The translations under genes were made by a program, and so were the position numbers. From assembly GCA_020073605.1 (NCBI GenBank), contig JAIQEW010000002.1, positions 1 to 64,000 of the forward strand: DNA of 64,000 bases, written 5' to 3'. Positions within the stretch are counted from its first letter, which is position 1, and each line of letters starts with the position of its first letter. Shown here one piece after another: positions 16,831 through 26,411 of this stretch. Under the pieces are notes generated by a model. It saw nothing but the letters and a program-made list of their open reading frames with translations. It had not been told where the DNA came from and searched no databases. Source of the DNA: Terriglobia bacterium (GTDB taxonomy: Bacteria; Acidobacteriota; Terriglobia; Acidiferrales; UBA7541).

Positions 16831-17316
16831 ATGTCGCGAAACCGCTCTCTGCTCGTGATCGCTTTCATCTTCGCGTGCTTCGCCACCGCATGCACCCAAC
16901 CGCAGCCTGCCGCGCCTCCCGATACGCGCGTCGCGGACGAAGCTGCAATTCGCGCCGCCGACGCCGACTTTGCCAAGTTCGCAGCCGCAAAGGATGTCGA
17001 CAAGGCTGTAGCCCTCTATCAAGACGACGCAGTGGCGTTCGCGCCCGGTGTGCCGGCCGTGATCGGCAAAGACAACATCCATAAGTTCATCTCGGGGTTT
17101 CTCGCTTCGCCCGGCTTGCAGGTGAGCATTCACATCGCGAGCGTGGACGTCGCGCGCTCCGGCGACATCGCGATTGACCGCGGCACGGTTGACTCCACTG
17201 CTACCGACAAGAAGGGGAAAACAGCCACGCAAACCATCGAGTATGTGCTCGTGTGGAAGAAGCAGGCCGATGGATCGTGGAAGATCGCCGCGGACACCAG
17301 CGCTAACCAAAAGTAG
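16831..17316 (+). CDS. Lipoprotein with SnoaL/NTF2-like (DUF4440) domain
   Basis: A 161-residue protein with a lipobox-like signal (LLVIAFIFACFATAC, predicted lipidated Cys at about residue 21). It is followed by an NTF2-like fold: AAIRAADADFAKFAAAKDVD, VALYQDDAVAFAPGVPAVIGKD, and VLVWKKQADGSWKIAADTS. Such domains are cone-shaped ligand pockets with many functions; none can be chosen here. The start has AGGAGG 8 nt upstream. It is 77 nt after the cytochrome gene and may share its transcript. Confidence 0.8.
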   Translation: MSRNRSLLVIAFIFACFATACTQPQPAAPPDTRVADEAAIRAADADFAKFAAAKDVDKAVALYQDDAVAFAPGVPAVIGKDNIHKFISGFLASPGLQVSIHIASVDVARSGDIAIDRGTVDSTATDKKGKTATQTIEYVLVWKKQADGSWKIAADTSANQK

Positions 17317-17336
17317 CGAGGCGTTAGTAGCTCAAG

Positions 17337-17367
17337 CTCTGACGGCGCGTGCGACGCGCCGTCAGAG
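17337..17367. terminator. Strong GC-rich hairpin overlapping the purM stop
   Basis: CTCTGACGGCGCGT and ACGCGCCGTCAGAG form a perfect 14-bp stem with a 3-nt loop, followed on the plus strand by GCGGCAGTTTT. It lies between the convergent NTF2-like and purM genes and covers the purM stop codon. It probably terminates the plus-strand unit and possibly both. Confidence 0.7.
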
Positions 17368-18408
17368 CGGCAGTTTTCCCGAGTAGGTCACGTGGGGTTT
17401 GCCGCGGGAAGATCGCTCGATGCGCCCGATGACGTAGAATTTTTCGCGGCGGCGCTTCAATTCCGATTCCACGCGCGCGATGTGCTTCGCCGGGACCACC
17501 AGAACCATTCCCACGCCGAGATTGAAGGTGCTCAGCAGCTCGTCGCGCTCGATCTGCCCGAGCTGCGCGAGGTAGCGGAAGATCGGCAGGACGGGCCACG
17601 AGCCAAGCTCGATCACGGCCTGCACGTTGCGCGGCATCGCACGCGGCAAGTTGCCGGTGATTCCGCCGCCCGTGATGTGCGCCATCGTGGACACCCAACC
17701 GCGCGCGAGAATGGTCTTCAGCAGCGGCCAGTAAGCGCGATGAGGTTTCAGCAGCTCCGGGCCGATCTTGTTGCCCACTTCCGCGACGTAGCTATCGGGC
17801 TCGAGCTTCGCGACGCCGAAGACGAGCTTGCGCGCCAGCGAATAGCCGTTGGTATGCAACCCGCTTGAAGGAAGAGCCAGAAGCACGTCGCCGGGACGCA
17901 CGCGGCGCGGATCGAGAATCTTCTTCCGCTCGACAGCGCCCACAATGAAGCCCGCGAGATCGTATTCCCCCGGCGTGTACATGTCGGGCATCTCGGCGGT
18001 TTCCCCGCCGATCAGCGAACAACCCGCCTGCTTCGCCGCGCGGCTCATCCCCTCGATCACCTGCTCGAGAACGTGCGTATCGAGCCTGCCCATGGCGATG
18101 TAATCGAGGAAAAAGAGCGGCTCGGCGCCCTGCGTCAGAATATCGTTCACACAGTGGTTGAGGATGTCGGCGCCGACGGTGGAATGGATCCCCGCCGCGC
18201 ACGCGACCTTCAGCTTGGTGCCGACGCCATCGCAGCTTGCGACGAGGACGGGATCGCGCCAGCGCTTGCGGTCGAGCTGAAAAAGCGAGCCGAATCCGCC
18301 GATCGGCGCGAGCACGCCGCGGCGAAATGTCTTTCCGGCCAGCGCGGCGATGCGCCGCTTGGCTTCATCTGCGACCGAAATGTTGACGCCGGCATCGGCG
18401 TAGCGCAT
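17362..18408 (-). CDS. purM: Phosphoribosylformylglycinamidine cyclo-ligase (AIR synthetase)
   Basis: PurM closes the imidazole ring, converting FGAM to AIR with ATP. The 348-residue protein has the family motifs GFGSLFQLD, DGVGTKLKVA, HSTVGADILNHCVNDI, GCSLIGGETAEMPDMYTPGEYD, LPSSGLHTNGYSLAR and MAHITGGGITGNLPR. It is full length. It starts 45 nt after lepB, at the end of a purL-purF-lepB-purM run on the minus strand. Confidence 0.97.
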   Translation of the reverse strand: MRYADAGVNISVADEAKRRIAALAGKTFRRGVLAPIGGFGSLFQLDRKRWRDPVLVASCDGVGTKLKVACAAGIHSTVGADILNHCVNDILTQGAEPLFFLDYIAMGRLDTHVLEQVIEGMSRAAKQAGCSLIGGETAEMPDMYTPGEYDLAGFIVGAVERKKILDPRRVRPGDVLLALPSSGLHTNGYSLARKLVFGVAKLEPDSYVAEVGNKIGPELLKPHRAYWPLLKTILARGWVSTMAHITGGGITGNLPRAMPRNVQAVIELGSWPVLPIFRYLAQLGQIERDELLSTFNLGVGMVLVVPAKHIARVESELKRRREKFYVIGRIERSSRGKPHVTYSGKLPL

Positions 18409-18453
18409 GAACGAGGCTCGTTTTCCGAAAGGGGGCGGGCCGATTCGTGATTT

Positions 18454-19260
18454 CTAAAGCGTATGGAAAAGCCGATTCCACCGGATAATCCCCGGATGGA
18501 TCAGCGCGCTGGCGTACGTGCCGAAGCGCTGGATTGCTTCGCCGGGTCCCCAGACGTCTTCCCGGGCGTCGATCGACATGTAGATGATCAACGGCGTTCC
18601 GATAATATTCGCGCGCGGGACAAAACCCCAGAAGCGGCTGTCGTTCGAGTTGTCCCGGTTGTCGCCCATCATGAAATAGTGGCCTGCCGGCACCACCAGC
18701 TCGCCGTTGACGATATGGTTTGCCATGTCCGCGGACCATTCGGGCGTGGCGCGGCCGTCGAGAGTGTAATTTTCGGTCGGCGGATAGTTTTCGGCGGAGG
18801 ATCCCATGGCGAACTGATCGCGATACGCGTAGGGCTCATTCAGGCGCGTCCCGTTCACGAACACTTGCCCGGCGACGATCCTGATGTGGTCGCCCGGCAC
18901 TCCAATGCAGCGCTTGATGAAATCGGGATTGCCCTGCTCGGGCAGCGGCGCGCGGAACACGATGATCTGCTGCCGCTTGGGTGAGCGCCACAGCGGCACG
19001 TGGTAAGGCGTGAATGGGATTCCGGCGTCGTATCCCATCCGGCTGACGATCAGGTGATCGCCGACGAGCACGGTGCGCTCCATCGAGCCGCTGGGAATCA
19101 CGCGCGCCTGCACCAGCGTCCCTTCGATCAGCAGGAACGCCAGGATCACCCAGAACCACGAAACCACTTCGCGCCAGACGCGATCGTTCATCGAGGACGC
19201 GGCGGGCTGCTTCTTCTCTTTTTCGGCCGCCACGGCGTCTGCCACTGCGTCAGCTTTCAC
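18454..19260 (-). CDS. lepB: Signal peptidase I
   Basis: SPase I removes signal peptides on the outer face of the inner membrane. The 268-residue protein has a short charged N-terminus and one membrane helix (WFWVILAFLLIEGTLV). The catalytic-Ser box is PSGSMERTVLVGDHLIVSR. The Lys-containing box is DFIKRCIGVPGDHI. Box E is YFMMGDNRDNSNDSRFWGFVP. The GTG start overlaps the purF end by 11 nt and has GGAGG upstream, so it is translated with the purine operon. ATG at codon 24 is an alternative start. Confidence 0.95.
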   Translation of the reverse strand: MKADAVADAVAAEKEKKQPAASSMNDRVWREVVSWFWVILAFLLIEGTLVQARVIPSGSMERTVLVGDHLIVSRMGYDAGIPFTPYHVPLWRSPKRQQIIVFRAPLPEQGNPDFIKRCIGVPGDHIRIVAGQVFVNGTRLNEPYAYRDQFAMGSSAENYPPTENYTLDGRATPEWSADMANHIVNGELVVPAGHYFMMGDNRDNSNDSRFWGFVPRANIIGTPLIIYMSIDAREDVWGPGEAIQRFGTYASALIHPGIIRWNRLFHTL

Positions 19261-20662
19261 GATGAGCCTCCACTTCGAGTTGCACCAGCTCGGTCGGATA
19301 GTTGCCGGTGTAGCATGCCGTGCAGAATTTCCCTTCGGTGTCTTCCACGGCCTCGCGCAGCGATTGCAGCGAAAGATACCCGAGCGAATCGGCGCCGAGG
19401 TACTTCCGGATTTGCTCCACGGAATTGTGCGAGGCGATCAGCTCGTCGCGCCGCGGCGTATCGACGCCGTAGTAGCAGGGTGAAATCGTCGGCGGGCAAC
19501 TGATGCGGACGTGCACCTCGGTAGCCCCCGCCTCGCGGACCAGGCGCACGATCTTGCGGCTCGTCGTGCCGCGCACGATCGAATCATCCACCAGCACCAC
19601 GCGCTGCCCTTCCAGCATCCGGCGCACCGGATTCAATTTCAGCTTCACGCCGAAATCGCGGATCGCTTGCTCCGGCTCGATGAACGTCCGCCCCACGTAG
19701 TGATTGCGGATCAGCGCCATGCGGAACGCGATGCCGGATTCCGCGGCGTAACCCACCGCGGCGGGCACGCCCGAATCGGGCACGGGCGTCACGATATCGG
19801 CTTCCACAGGATGCTCGCGCGCGAGCAGGCGTCCCAGGCGCTCGCGGCTCTCGTTCACCGGGCGGCCGAAAACCACGCTGTCCGGCCGCGAAAAGTAGAC
19901 GTGCTCGAAGATGCAATATTGGTGCTGCTTTTCCGGCGCGAACCGGATCGATTCCACGCCGCTGCGCGAGATGCGCACCATTTCGCCGGGCTCGATTTCG
20001 CGCACGTATTCCGCGTCGATGAGATCGAACGCGCAGGTTTCCGAGCCGGCCACCCACGCGCCGTCCAGGCGGCCGAGAATCAGCGGGCGGAAGCCACGCG
20101 GATCGCGGATGGCGTACATTTCGTCGGCGGTGAGCACCATCAGCGAATAGGCGCCTTCCACCTGGTTCAGCGCCTCCGCCAGCGCGCCGGGAAGATTCCG
20201 CGCCGAGCTGCGAGCGATCAGATGGACGATCACTTCGGTGTCGCTTGTCGTCTGGAAGATCGAACCGCGATGTTCGAGGCGCCGGCGCAATTCGAGCGCG
20301 TTCGTCAGGTTGCCGTTGTGGCCGAGCGCGAGCTTTCCCTTGTTGCAGTCGATCATGATCGGCTGCGCGTTGATCAGCACGTTGTCGCCGGCCGTCGAAT
20401 ACCGCGTGTGGCCGATGGCCGCCTGGCCCGGCAGCTTCGCGATCGCATCGGGCGTGAAAATTTCCTGCACGTGCCCGAGAGCTCTGTGGAGGTGAACGTC
20501 GGCTCCGTCAGCGGAAGCAATGCCCGCCGATTCCTGCCCGCGATGCTGGAGTCCGTAGAGTCCGAGATACGTCAGCTTGGCGGCCTCGGGATGGCCGAAT
20601 ACGCCGAACACGCCGCAGTGATCGTGGAAGTGATCGTCGCCGAGTATGTGGAGCCTGCTCAT
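19250..20662 (-). CDS. purF: Amidophosphoribosyltransferase
   Basis: PurF makes phosphoribosylamine from PRPP and glutamine, the first committed purine step. From the ATG at 20662 it is 470 residues: a short propeptide ([15 protein letters not shown]) before the nucleophile Cys in CGVFGVFG, a glutaminase Ntn domain ([22 protein letters not shown]), and the PRPP loop [13 protein letters not shown]. The C-terminal cysteines in [10 protein letters not shown] and FCTACYTG fit the Bacillus-type Fe-S PurF. Its ATG overlaps the purL stop as ATGA, indicating translational coupling. Confidence 0.97.
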   Translation of the reverse strand: MSRLHILGDDHFHDHCGVFGVFGHPEAAKLTYLGLYGLQHRGQESAGIASADGADVHLHRALGHVQEIFTPDAIAKLPGQAAIGHTRYSTAGDNVLINAQPIMIDCNKGKLALGHNGNLTNALELRRRLEHRGSIFQTTSDTEVIVHLIARSSARNLPGALAEALNQVEGAYSLMVLTADEMYAIRDPRGFRPLILGRLDGAWVAGSETCAFDLIDAEYVREIEPGEMVRISRSGVESIRFAPEKQHQYCIFEHVYFSRPDSVVFGRPVNESRERLGRLLAREHPVEADIVTPVPDSGVPAAVGYAAESGIAFRMALIRNHYVGRTFIEPEQAIRDFGVKLKLNPVRRMLEGQRVVLVDDSIVRGTTSRKIVRLVREAGATEVHVRISCPPTISPCYYGVDTPRRDELIASHNSVEQIRKYLGADSLGYLSLQSLREAVEDTEGKFCTACYTGNYPTELVQLEVEAHRES

Positions 20663-22968
20663 GATGCGGCCTCGATGGCTTTGCCGAGCGATTCGCTCCA
20701 CGTCCGGCGAAACGAATCCACGTTGCCTCGTATCACGGGAGCACCCTTATATTGGATGCGGAATTCGCCGCGCGTGACTCGACCGACCTGCTGCGCCCCG
20801 ATCTTGTATTGTGCCGCAATTGCCTCGACGCGGGCAAGCGATGCGGGCGCAAGCGATACCACCGCGCGCGCGCCGCGCTCGCCGAAAAGCGCCGCTTCGG
20901 CAGGCGCGTCCTGCGCGCCGAGATTGACGTCTGCCGATAGCCCGCCGCCATCGAAGCACGATTCCGCCAGCGTGACGGCGAGCCCGCCATCGCTCACGTC
21001 GTGCGCGGAAAGAATCGCCTTTTCGGCGGCGAGCTGCACCAGGCAATCGATCAGCCTCTTTTCGGCCGCGAGATCGATGGCCGGTGGCGCGCCCGCGACC
21101 ACGCCATGAATAGTCTTCGCGTACTCAGAGGAGGACAATTCGCCGGCCTGAAGGCCGCCGCTACGAACCCCATCCGCACCCGCGCCGTCGAGCAGCAAAA
21201 TCAGATCGCCCTCATTGCGAAAGCCGGAGCCCAGCGCGCATTCGGCGTCTTCGAGCAATCCGAGGACGCCCAGAATCGGCGTCGGATAGATCGGCTTGCC
21301 GAGCGTCTCGTTGTAGAAGCTCACGTTCCCGCCCGTGATCGGCGTTTCGAGCACGCGGCACGCTTCGGCGATCCCGTCGATTGCTTCGGTGAACTGCCAC
21401 ATCACCTCGGGCTTTTCCGGGTTGCCGAAATTCAGGCAGTTCGTCGCGGCGATGGGCCGCGCGCCGGTGCACGCCACGTTGCGCGCCGATTCGGCGACGG
21501 CGTGCATCGCGCCCAGCCGCGGCGAAAGCACGCCCCAGCGGCCGTTGCCGTCCGTCTTGATCGCGATGGCGCGCTTCGATTCCTTGAGCCGCACCACGGC
21601 CGCGTCGCCCGCGCCCGGCCCGACGCGCGTGTTCGTGCGCACCATCGAATCGTACTGCTCGGTGATCCAGTATTTCGACGCGATCGCGGGCGAAGCGAGC
21701 AGCCGCCGGAAGTTTTCGGTCAGATCTGCGCCCTCGCGCGCAAACTCCACCAGAGCCGAATTCGCCGCCGGCGCAACGGCCGGCTTCGCAATGGGCCGCT
21801 CGTAACGCGGACCTTCTTCGGCGATGGCGTGCGCCGGAATTTCGGCGGCCACGCGGCCATGATTCAGCACGCGCAGCTTGCCGTCCTCCGTCACGCGGCC
21901 GATTTCGACGGCATCGAGTCCCCACTTGTGAAACACGTCGAAGACTTCCCGCTCGCGGCCCCGCTCGGCCACCAAAAGCATCCGCTCCTGTGACTCGCTG
22001 AGCATGATTTCGTACGGCGTCATGCCGGTCTCTCGCTGCGGCACGCGCGCCAGGTCGATTTCGATTCCCGCGCCCCCGCGCGACGCCATCTCGGAACTCG
22101 AGCTCGTCAATCCGGCCGCGCCCATGTCCTGAATCGCCACCACCGCGCCGGTGCGCATCGCTTCGAGGCACGCCTCCAGCAGCAGCTTTTCCATGAACGG
22201 GTCGCCGACCTGCACGTTCGGGCGCTTCTGCTGCGACTCCTCGCTGAACTCCGCCGAAGCGAGCAACGACGCGCCGTGGATGCCGTCGCGGCCCGTCTTC
22301 GCGCCGACGTAGATGACGGGATTCCCCGTACCGCTCGCGCGCGCGAAGAAAAGCTCGTCGCGTCGGGCGATGCCGAGCGCGAGCGCGTTCACCAACGGAT
22401 TATTCGAGTAGCACGGCTCGAACTGCACTTCGCCGCCGACGGTCGGCACGCCGAAGCAGTTGCCGTAAAATCCGATGCCGCGCACCACGCCATCGAGGAT
22501 TCGCCTGTTTCGCGCAATCTCTTCGGAGGTCGCGCTTCCCGCGGGCGGCCCCGGCGTGATCGGCCCAAACCGCAGCGAATCGAGCACGGCGATCGGCCGC
22601 GCCCCCATCGTGAAAATGTCGCGCAGAATTCCGCCGACGCCCGTCGCCGCGCCCTGAAACGGCTCGACGAAGCTCGGATGATTGTGCGATTCGATCTTGA
22701 AGACGGCCACGAGCCCATCGCCGATATCGACCACGCCCGCGTTCTCGCCCGGTCCCTGCACCACGTGCGTGCCGCGCGTCGGCAGTCTTTTCAAATGCAC
22801 GCGCGAGGATTTGTACGAGCAGTGCTCGCTCCACATCACGCTGAAGATGCCGAGCTCGGTGATGTTGGGATCGCGCCCCAGGATTTTCTGCGTGCGCGCG
22901 TATTCGTCGGGAGTGAGGCCGTGCTCTGCCGCGATCTGTGGGGTGACCTTAATTTCGGTGTCGATCAT
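20659..22968 (-). CDS. purL: FGAM synthase subunit PurL (small type)
   Basis: PurL, with PurQ and PurS, converts FGAR to FGAM. The 769-residue protein is of the small type that needs separate PurQ and PurS. Motifs: [12 protein letters not shown] (catalytic His region), [73 protein letters not shown] and [20 protein letters not shown]. It lies downstream of purQ on the same strand but is separated by 184 nt holding a hairpin repeat. No purS is visible in the window. Confidence 0.97.
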   Translation of the reverse strand: MIDTEIKVTPQIAAEHGLTPDEYARTQKILGRDPNITELGIFSVMWSEHCSYKSSRVHLKRLPTRGTHVVQGPGENAGVVDIGDGLVAVFKIESHNHPSFVEPFQGAATGVGGILRDIFTMGARPIAVLDSLRFGPITPGPPAGSATSEEIARNRRILDGVVRGIGFYGNCFGVPTVGGEVQFEPCYSNNPLVNALALGIARRDELFFARASGTGNPVIYVGAKTGRDGIHGASLLASAEFSEESQQKRPNVQVGDPFMEKLLLEACLEAMRTGAVVAIQDMGAAGLTSSSSEMASRGGAGIEIDLARVPQRETGMTPYEIMLSESQERMLLVAERGREREVFDVFHKWGLDAVEIGRVTEDGKLRVLNHGRVAAEIPAHAIAEEGPRYERPIAKPAVAPAANSALVEFAREGADLTENFRRLLASPAIASKYWITEQYDSMVRTNTRVGPGAGDAAVVRLKESKRAIAIKTDGNGRWGVLSPRLGAMHAVAESARNVACTGARPIAATNCLNFGNPEKPEVMWQFTEAIDGIAEACRVLETPITGGNVSFYNETLGKPIYPTPILGVLGLLEDAECALGSGFRNEGDLILLLDGAGADGVRSGGLQAGELSSSEYAKTIHGVVAGAPPAIDLAAEKRLIDCLVQLAAEKAILSAHDVSDGGLAVTLAESCFDGGGLSADVNLGAQDAPAEAALFGERGARAVVSLAPASLARVEAIAAQYKIGAQQVGRVTRGEFRIQYKGAPVIRGNVDSFRRTWSESLGKAIEAAS

Positions 22969-22991
22969 TTCGCGGCTTCGGTTATGACTTC

Positions 22992-23020
22992 GTAGGGGCG
23001 GGTTTCAAACCCGCCCCTAC
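22992..23020. repeat. Perfect hairpin repeat between purQ and purL
   Basis: GTAGGGGCGGGTTT-C-AAACCCGCCCCTAC is a perfect 14-bp inverted repeat with a one-base centre. It is the clearest copy of the GGGCGGGTTTCAAACCCGCCC family also seen at 3939-3958 and 54891-54950. No T-run follows, so it is more a repeat than a terminator, though it may attenuate purL. Confidence 0.75.
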
Positions 23021-23152
23021 TCTGAGGATCGTCGCCCCGGTGGCACCATGTAGAAAACAATTCTCGCGAGCGCAGATTTTCGCAGCAAACGGCTCCATGC
23101 GCAAGCGGGACGGTCCGCACACTTTTGAATGGAAAAGATTCGGAAACCGAAC

Positions 23153-23878
23153 TCACGCGGAGACGCGTTCAGCGGCACGGCGCGAGAGGCTCTCGACCAT
23201 CGAGCGCAAAATCACGAGGCCGTCGGTCGAGCCGAGCGCGGATTCAACCGCGCGCTCCGGATGCGGCATCAGTCCGGCAACGTTGCGCTCGCGATTGCAG
23301 ATTCCGGCAATGGCCGCAAGCGCGCCATTGGGATTCGCCTCGCGGTCGTGCTCGTCGACGCTGCCGTCCGGCCTGGCGTACCGGAAGACGACCTGCTTGT
23401 TGCGTTCGAGCTCGGCGAGCGTGGCCGGATCGCAGAAATAGTTCCCCTCCATGTGCGCGATCGGAATTTTCAGGATTTGTCCGGAACGCGCGGCGCACGT
23501 GAACGGCGTGTCCGTGTTTTCCACGCGGACATGCACCTGGCGGCAGAGGAATCTCAGGTCTTTGTTGCGCAGCATCGCGCCGGGGAGAAGCCCCGCCTCG
23601 AGCAGAATCTGAAATCCATTGCATACGCCGAGCACAATCCCGCCCGAGCGCGCAAAGCGGCCTACGGCTTTCATAACGGGAGAAAAGCGCGCGATTGCGC
23701 CGGTGCGCAGGTAGTCGCCGAAAGCGAACCCGCCCGGAAGGAGGATCGCGTCGAAGCCCGAAACCTGCTCCGACTGGTGCCAGATGAATTCGACTGGCTG
23801 ACCGATCACCGCGCCGATCGCGTGGTACGCGTCATCGTCGCAGTTCGATCCCGGGAATTGCACCACGCCGAATTTCAT
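23153..23878 (-). CDS. purQ: FGAM synthase glutaminase subunit PurQ
   Basis: PurQ supplies ammonia from glutamine to PurL. The 241-residue protein starts [20 protein letters not shown]. It has [19 protein letters not shown], the nucleophile elbow [21 protein letters not shown] (Cys), and the His/Glu pair in [11 protein letters not shown]. Length is usual for the family. The normally adjacent purS (about 80 codons) is not found upstream in 23879-24116, where only a dispersed repeat and a terminator lie. Confidence 0.96.
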   Translation of the reverse strand: MKFGVVQFPGSNCDDDAYHAIGAVIGQPVEFIWHQSEQVSGFDAILLPGGFAFGDYLRTGAIARFSPVMKAVGRFARSGGIVLGVCNGFQILLEAGLLPGAMLRNKDLRFLCRQVHVRVENTDTPFTCAARSGQILKIPIAHMEGNYFCDPATLAELERNKQVVFRYARPDGSVDEHDREANPNGALAAIAGICNRERNVAGLMPHPERAVESALGSTDGLVILRSMVESLSRRAAERVSA

Positions 23879-23941
23879 GGGAACTCGATTTTAGCACATT
23901 TGGAATCGAGGACTTTCGCCGAGTCAACGATCAAAGAAAAG

Positions 23942-23991
23942 GCAGATCCCTCGTCGTCCGCCAGAAACGGGCGGACTCGCTCGGGATGACA
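23942..23991 (+). repeat. 50-bp dispersed repeat, copy A
   Basis: Begins GCAGATCCCTCGTCGTCCGC and ends TCGGGATGACA, with an internal complementary pair (CGTCCGCC / GGGCGGACTCG). A nearly identical copy lies at 44214-44263 in the same orientation. It is noncoding. Confidence 0.75.
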
Positions 23992-24050
23992 GGTAATTGT
24001 GCGCCGTGCCCCGATGCGGTAAGTTTTCACGGTGGGCACGCAAAGGAAAA

Positions 24051-24078
24051 GCGGCCGGCAGTTTGTGCTGCCGGCCGT
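24051..24078 (-). terminator. Rho-independent terminator of the glycine-rich gene
   Basis: On the minus strand, ACGGCCGGCAG-CACAAA-CTGCCGGCCGC is followed by TTTTCCTTT, about 40 nt after the stop of the glycine-rich gene. The stem is nearly perfect. Confidence 0.75.
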
Positions 24079-24116
24079 TCCACTTGCTCCCTCGGGTATG
24101 AAGTTAGGTATGAAAC

Positions 24117-24617
24117 TTATCGGCGTCCGCCTCCGTGAAAACCACCTCCGCCATGGAAGCCACCGCCTCCACGGGGGCCGCCTCCGCCGTGAAAGTTACC
24201 GTCGCCTGCGTTGAAGGAGTGGAAGTCTCCTCGGCCATGAAAGCCCCCTCCGTCGTGGAACCCGCCGTGAAAGTCACGGTCGTGACGGAAGCGATCGCCA
24301 TCGCGCCCGCGTTCGCCGAAACGGTGCCACCGGTCATCAAAGTCGCGGCCACGGAAAAAGCCGGGGCGTCCATAGAAGCCGTGGAACCACGGGCCCGCGC
24401 CGATGAAAATTCCGCTCGAGAACCACTCTGGCCCGTAGTAACCGTAAGGCGCGCACGGATATGGGTAGTAATCGTAGTAGCCGTAGGCGCACACGGGAGG
24501 CGGGCCGTAGTACGCCGGGCCGCCTACTCCGATGCCGACCACCACTCTTTGCGCTTGCGCGTAGGACGCTGGAATCAGGAAAACGCCGAGCACCGCCAGA
24601 AATCTTAGGTATCGCAT
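24117..24617 (-). CDS. Secreted glycine/histidine/phenylalanine-rich protein
   Basis: A 166-residue protein with a clear signal peptide (MRYLRFLAVLGVFLIPASYAQA). Next is a Tyr/Pro/Gly segment (AYYGPPPVCAYGYYDYYPYP). The C-terminal half is low complexity, made of HGG, FHGGGG and RDGDRF-type repeats. The start has AAGGAG 7 nt upstream; a longer reading from 24758 has no support. It resembles small exported low-complexity proteins common in Acidobacteriota. The many His residues could bind metal or the chain could be structural; function unknown. Its own terminator suggests a single-gene unit. Confidence 0.75.
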   Translation of the reverse strand: MRYLRFLAVLGVFLIPASYAQAQRVVVGIGVGGPAYYGPPPVCAYGYYDYYPYPCAPYGYYGPEWFSSGIFIGAGPWFHGFYGRPGFFRGRDFDDRWHRFGERGRDGDRFRHDRDFHGGFHDGGGFHGRGDFHSFNAGDGNFHGGGGPRGGGGFHGGGGFHGGGRR

Positions 24618-24881
24618 TTTGGGACTCCTTACGAGATCTGTAGAATCGATCTCGAACTCAATCCCTTGCAACACTCGGGTCACGCAATTTCGGTGACTCT
24701 CGCCTTGATGAAATGCACAGGCCTTGCCAAACCGGGCCCTTGGCCCACAAATTCGCAAAGCTGTCTATTTTCAATGGGATGCTCGGCGCGGCTCTCGTCG
24801 AAGGCGGTGTTCGCTAGATGGTTGCAGTGGTGGATTTGAAGCGCGCCCGGTGGTTTTCAGCCAGTGCGGCCGGTCTTGCTG

Positions 24882-26372
24882 TCACCTGCGGCGGCGTGAC
24901 TTCACGGGACGGCGGGACTTCTTGCGAGGCGGCTTGCGGCGTTTCGAGCGGGGTTTCTTCGCGCCATGGGCGGCGTGCTTCAGCATCGCACGGCGGGCCT
25001 TGGCCCAGCCGGGCTTATTGACCTGGCGGCCGCGGGCAATGGCGAGCGCGTCCGGCGGAACATTGTCGGTGATGATCGAGCCGGCCGCGACGTAGGCGCC
25101 GTCCCCGATGCGCACCGGCGCGACCAGCGCCGTATCGCTTCCGATGAAAACGCCCTTGCCGATCTTCGTCTCGTACTTCGCGACGCCATCATAGTTGCAG
25201 GTGATCGTTCCGGCGCCGATGTTGGAGCCCGGCCCGACGGTCGCATCGCCCAGATAGCTGAGGTGCTGCGCCTTCGCGCCTTCATGAATCACCGACTTCT
25301 TCACCTCGACGAAATTCCCGATGCGAGCGCCCGCGCGAATGTCCGCGCCGGGCCGCAGCCGCGAAAAGGGCCCGACTTGCGCGTTCGGGCCGACGCGCGA
25401 CGAATCGATATTCGAATGCGGGCCGACGATCGCACCGTCATCCACGCGCACGTCGTGCAGGATGGTGCCCGTGCGAATCTGGCAACGCGCGCCTATGCGC
25501 GTCTTGCCGAGCAGCTGTGTGCCCGGCTCAATCACGGTGTCCGGTCCGACGGTGACTTCGGGATCGATCAGGACCGTTTCCGGAAGATAGATCGTCACGC
25601 CGGAATCCATCAGCTCGGCGGCCTTGCGCGCGCGAAGCACGCGGTCCGCATAAGCGAGGTCCGCGCGCGTATTGCAGCCGAGGACTTCGTCGGGATCGGG
25701 CGCGATCTGTGCGAGCACGCGTTCGCCGCGCTGGCGCAGCAACGCAATCGCGTCGGTGAGATAGAACTCGCGGTGCACGTTATCGGGACGCAGCGCGCTG
25801 AGGCACGGCCAGAGCTTTTCGAGCGTGAAGCAATAGATCGCCGAATTGATTTCGCGGATGGCGAGCTGATCGGGCGACGCGCTCTTCTCCTCGACGATCG
25901 ACTGCACGCGACCTTCGGCGTCGCGCACGATCCGGCCGTAGCCGGAAGGGTCGGGGACTTCGGCGCTGAGAATCGTCGCGGCGGCTTCCCCGCGGCGGTG
26001 GGTATCGAGGAGCGCGGCGAGCGTTTCGGTGCGCAGCAGCGCAGCGTCGCCGACAATCACGATCGCGAGTTTCGCGCTCTTGCGAATCGCGCGGCGCGCA
26101 ACCTGCATGGCGTGGCCCGTGCCGCGCTGCGGCTGCTGCACGATTGTCTGGGCGCCGAGCTGCGCCACGACCGTGCCGACTTCTTCGGCCTGGTGTCCGA
26201 CGACGACGAGAATTTGCGCCGCCTTCAGCGGCTGGCACGCGCGAATCACCTGCTCGATCAGCGGGCGTCCCCCGGCGCGATGAAGTACTTTCGCGAGGTC
26301 GGAACGCATGCGCGTCCCTTTTCCCGCGGCCAGGATGACGATGGAAGTATCGGGAGCGGCCATCTGCGTCAT
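24882..26372 (-). CDS. glmU: Bifunctional GlcNAc-1-P uridyltransferase / GlcN-1-P acetyltransferase
   Basis: GlmU makes UDP-GlcNAc for peptidoglycan and LPS. The N-terminal domain shows ILAAGKGTRMRSDLAKVLH, QQPQRGTGHAM, VIVGDAALL and EVLGCNTRADLA. The C-terminal left-handed beta-helix shows RIGNFVEVKKS, LSYLGDATVGPGSNIGAGTI and NYDGVAKYETKIGKGVFIGSD. After the fold ends near GWAKARRAM the protein carries a roughly 35-residue Lys/Arg-rich tail (HGAKKPRSKRRKPPRKK and more), absent from typical homologues. Start ATG at 26372, with GGGGTGA upstream. Confidence 0.95.
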   Translation of the reverse strand: MTQMAAPDTSIVILAAGKGTRMRSDLAKVLHRAGGRPLIEQVIRACQPLKAAQILVVVGHQAEEVGTVVAQLGAQTIVQQPQRGTGHAMQVARRAIRKSAKLAIVIVGDAALLRTETLAALLDTHRRGEAAATILSAEVPDPSGYGRIVRDAEGRVQSIVEEKSASPDQLAIREINSAIYCFTLEKLWPCLSALRPDNVHREFYLTDAIALLRQRGERVLAQIAPDPDEVLGCNTRADLAYADRVLRARKAAELMDSGVTIYLPETVLIDPEVTVGPDTVIEPGTQLLGKTRIGARCQIRTGTILHDVRVDDGAIVGPHSNIDSSRVGPNAQVGPFSRLRPGADIRAGARIGNFVEVKKSVIHEGAKAQHLSYLGDATVGPGSNIGAGTITCNYDGVAKYETKIGKGVFIGSDTALVAPVRIGDGAYVAAGSIITDNVPPDALAIARGRQVNKPGWAKARRAMLKHAAHGAKKPRSKRRKPPRKKSRRPVKSRRRR

Positions 26373-26411
26373 TGTCACCCCGCCCTTCGCGCTTTGGCAA
26401 TCGGGGAATTG

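Noticed and set aside
19511..21109. Plus-strand frame of over 500 codons opposite purF and purL
   Set aside because: It covers the conserved reverse-strand purF and purL, has no domain pattern, and shows the His/Arg/Ala bias typical of a shadow frame.
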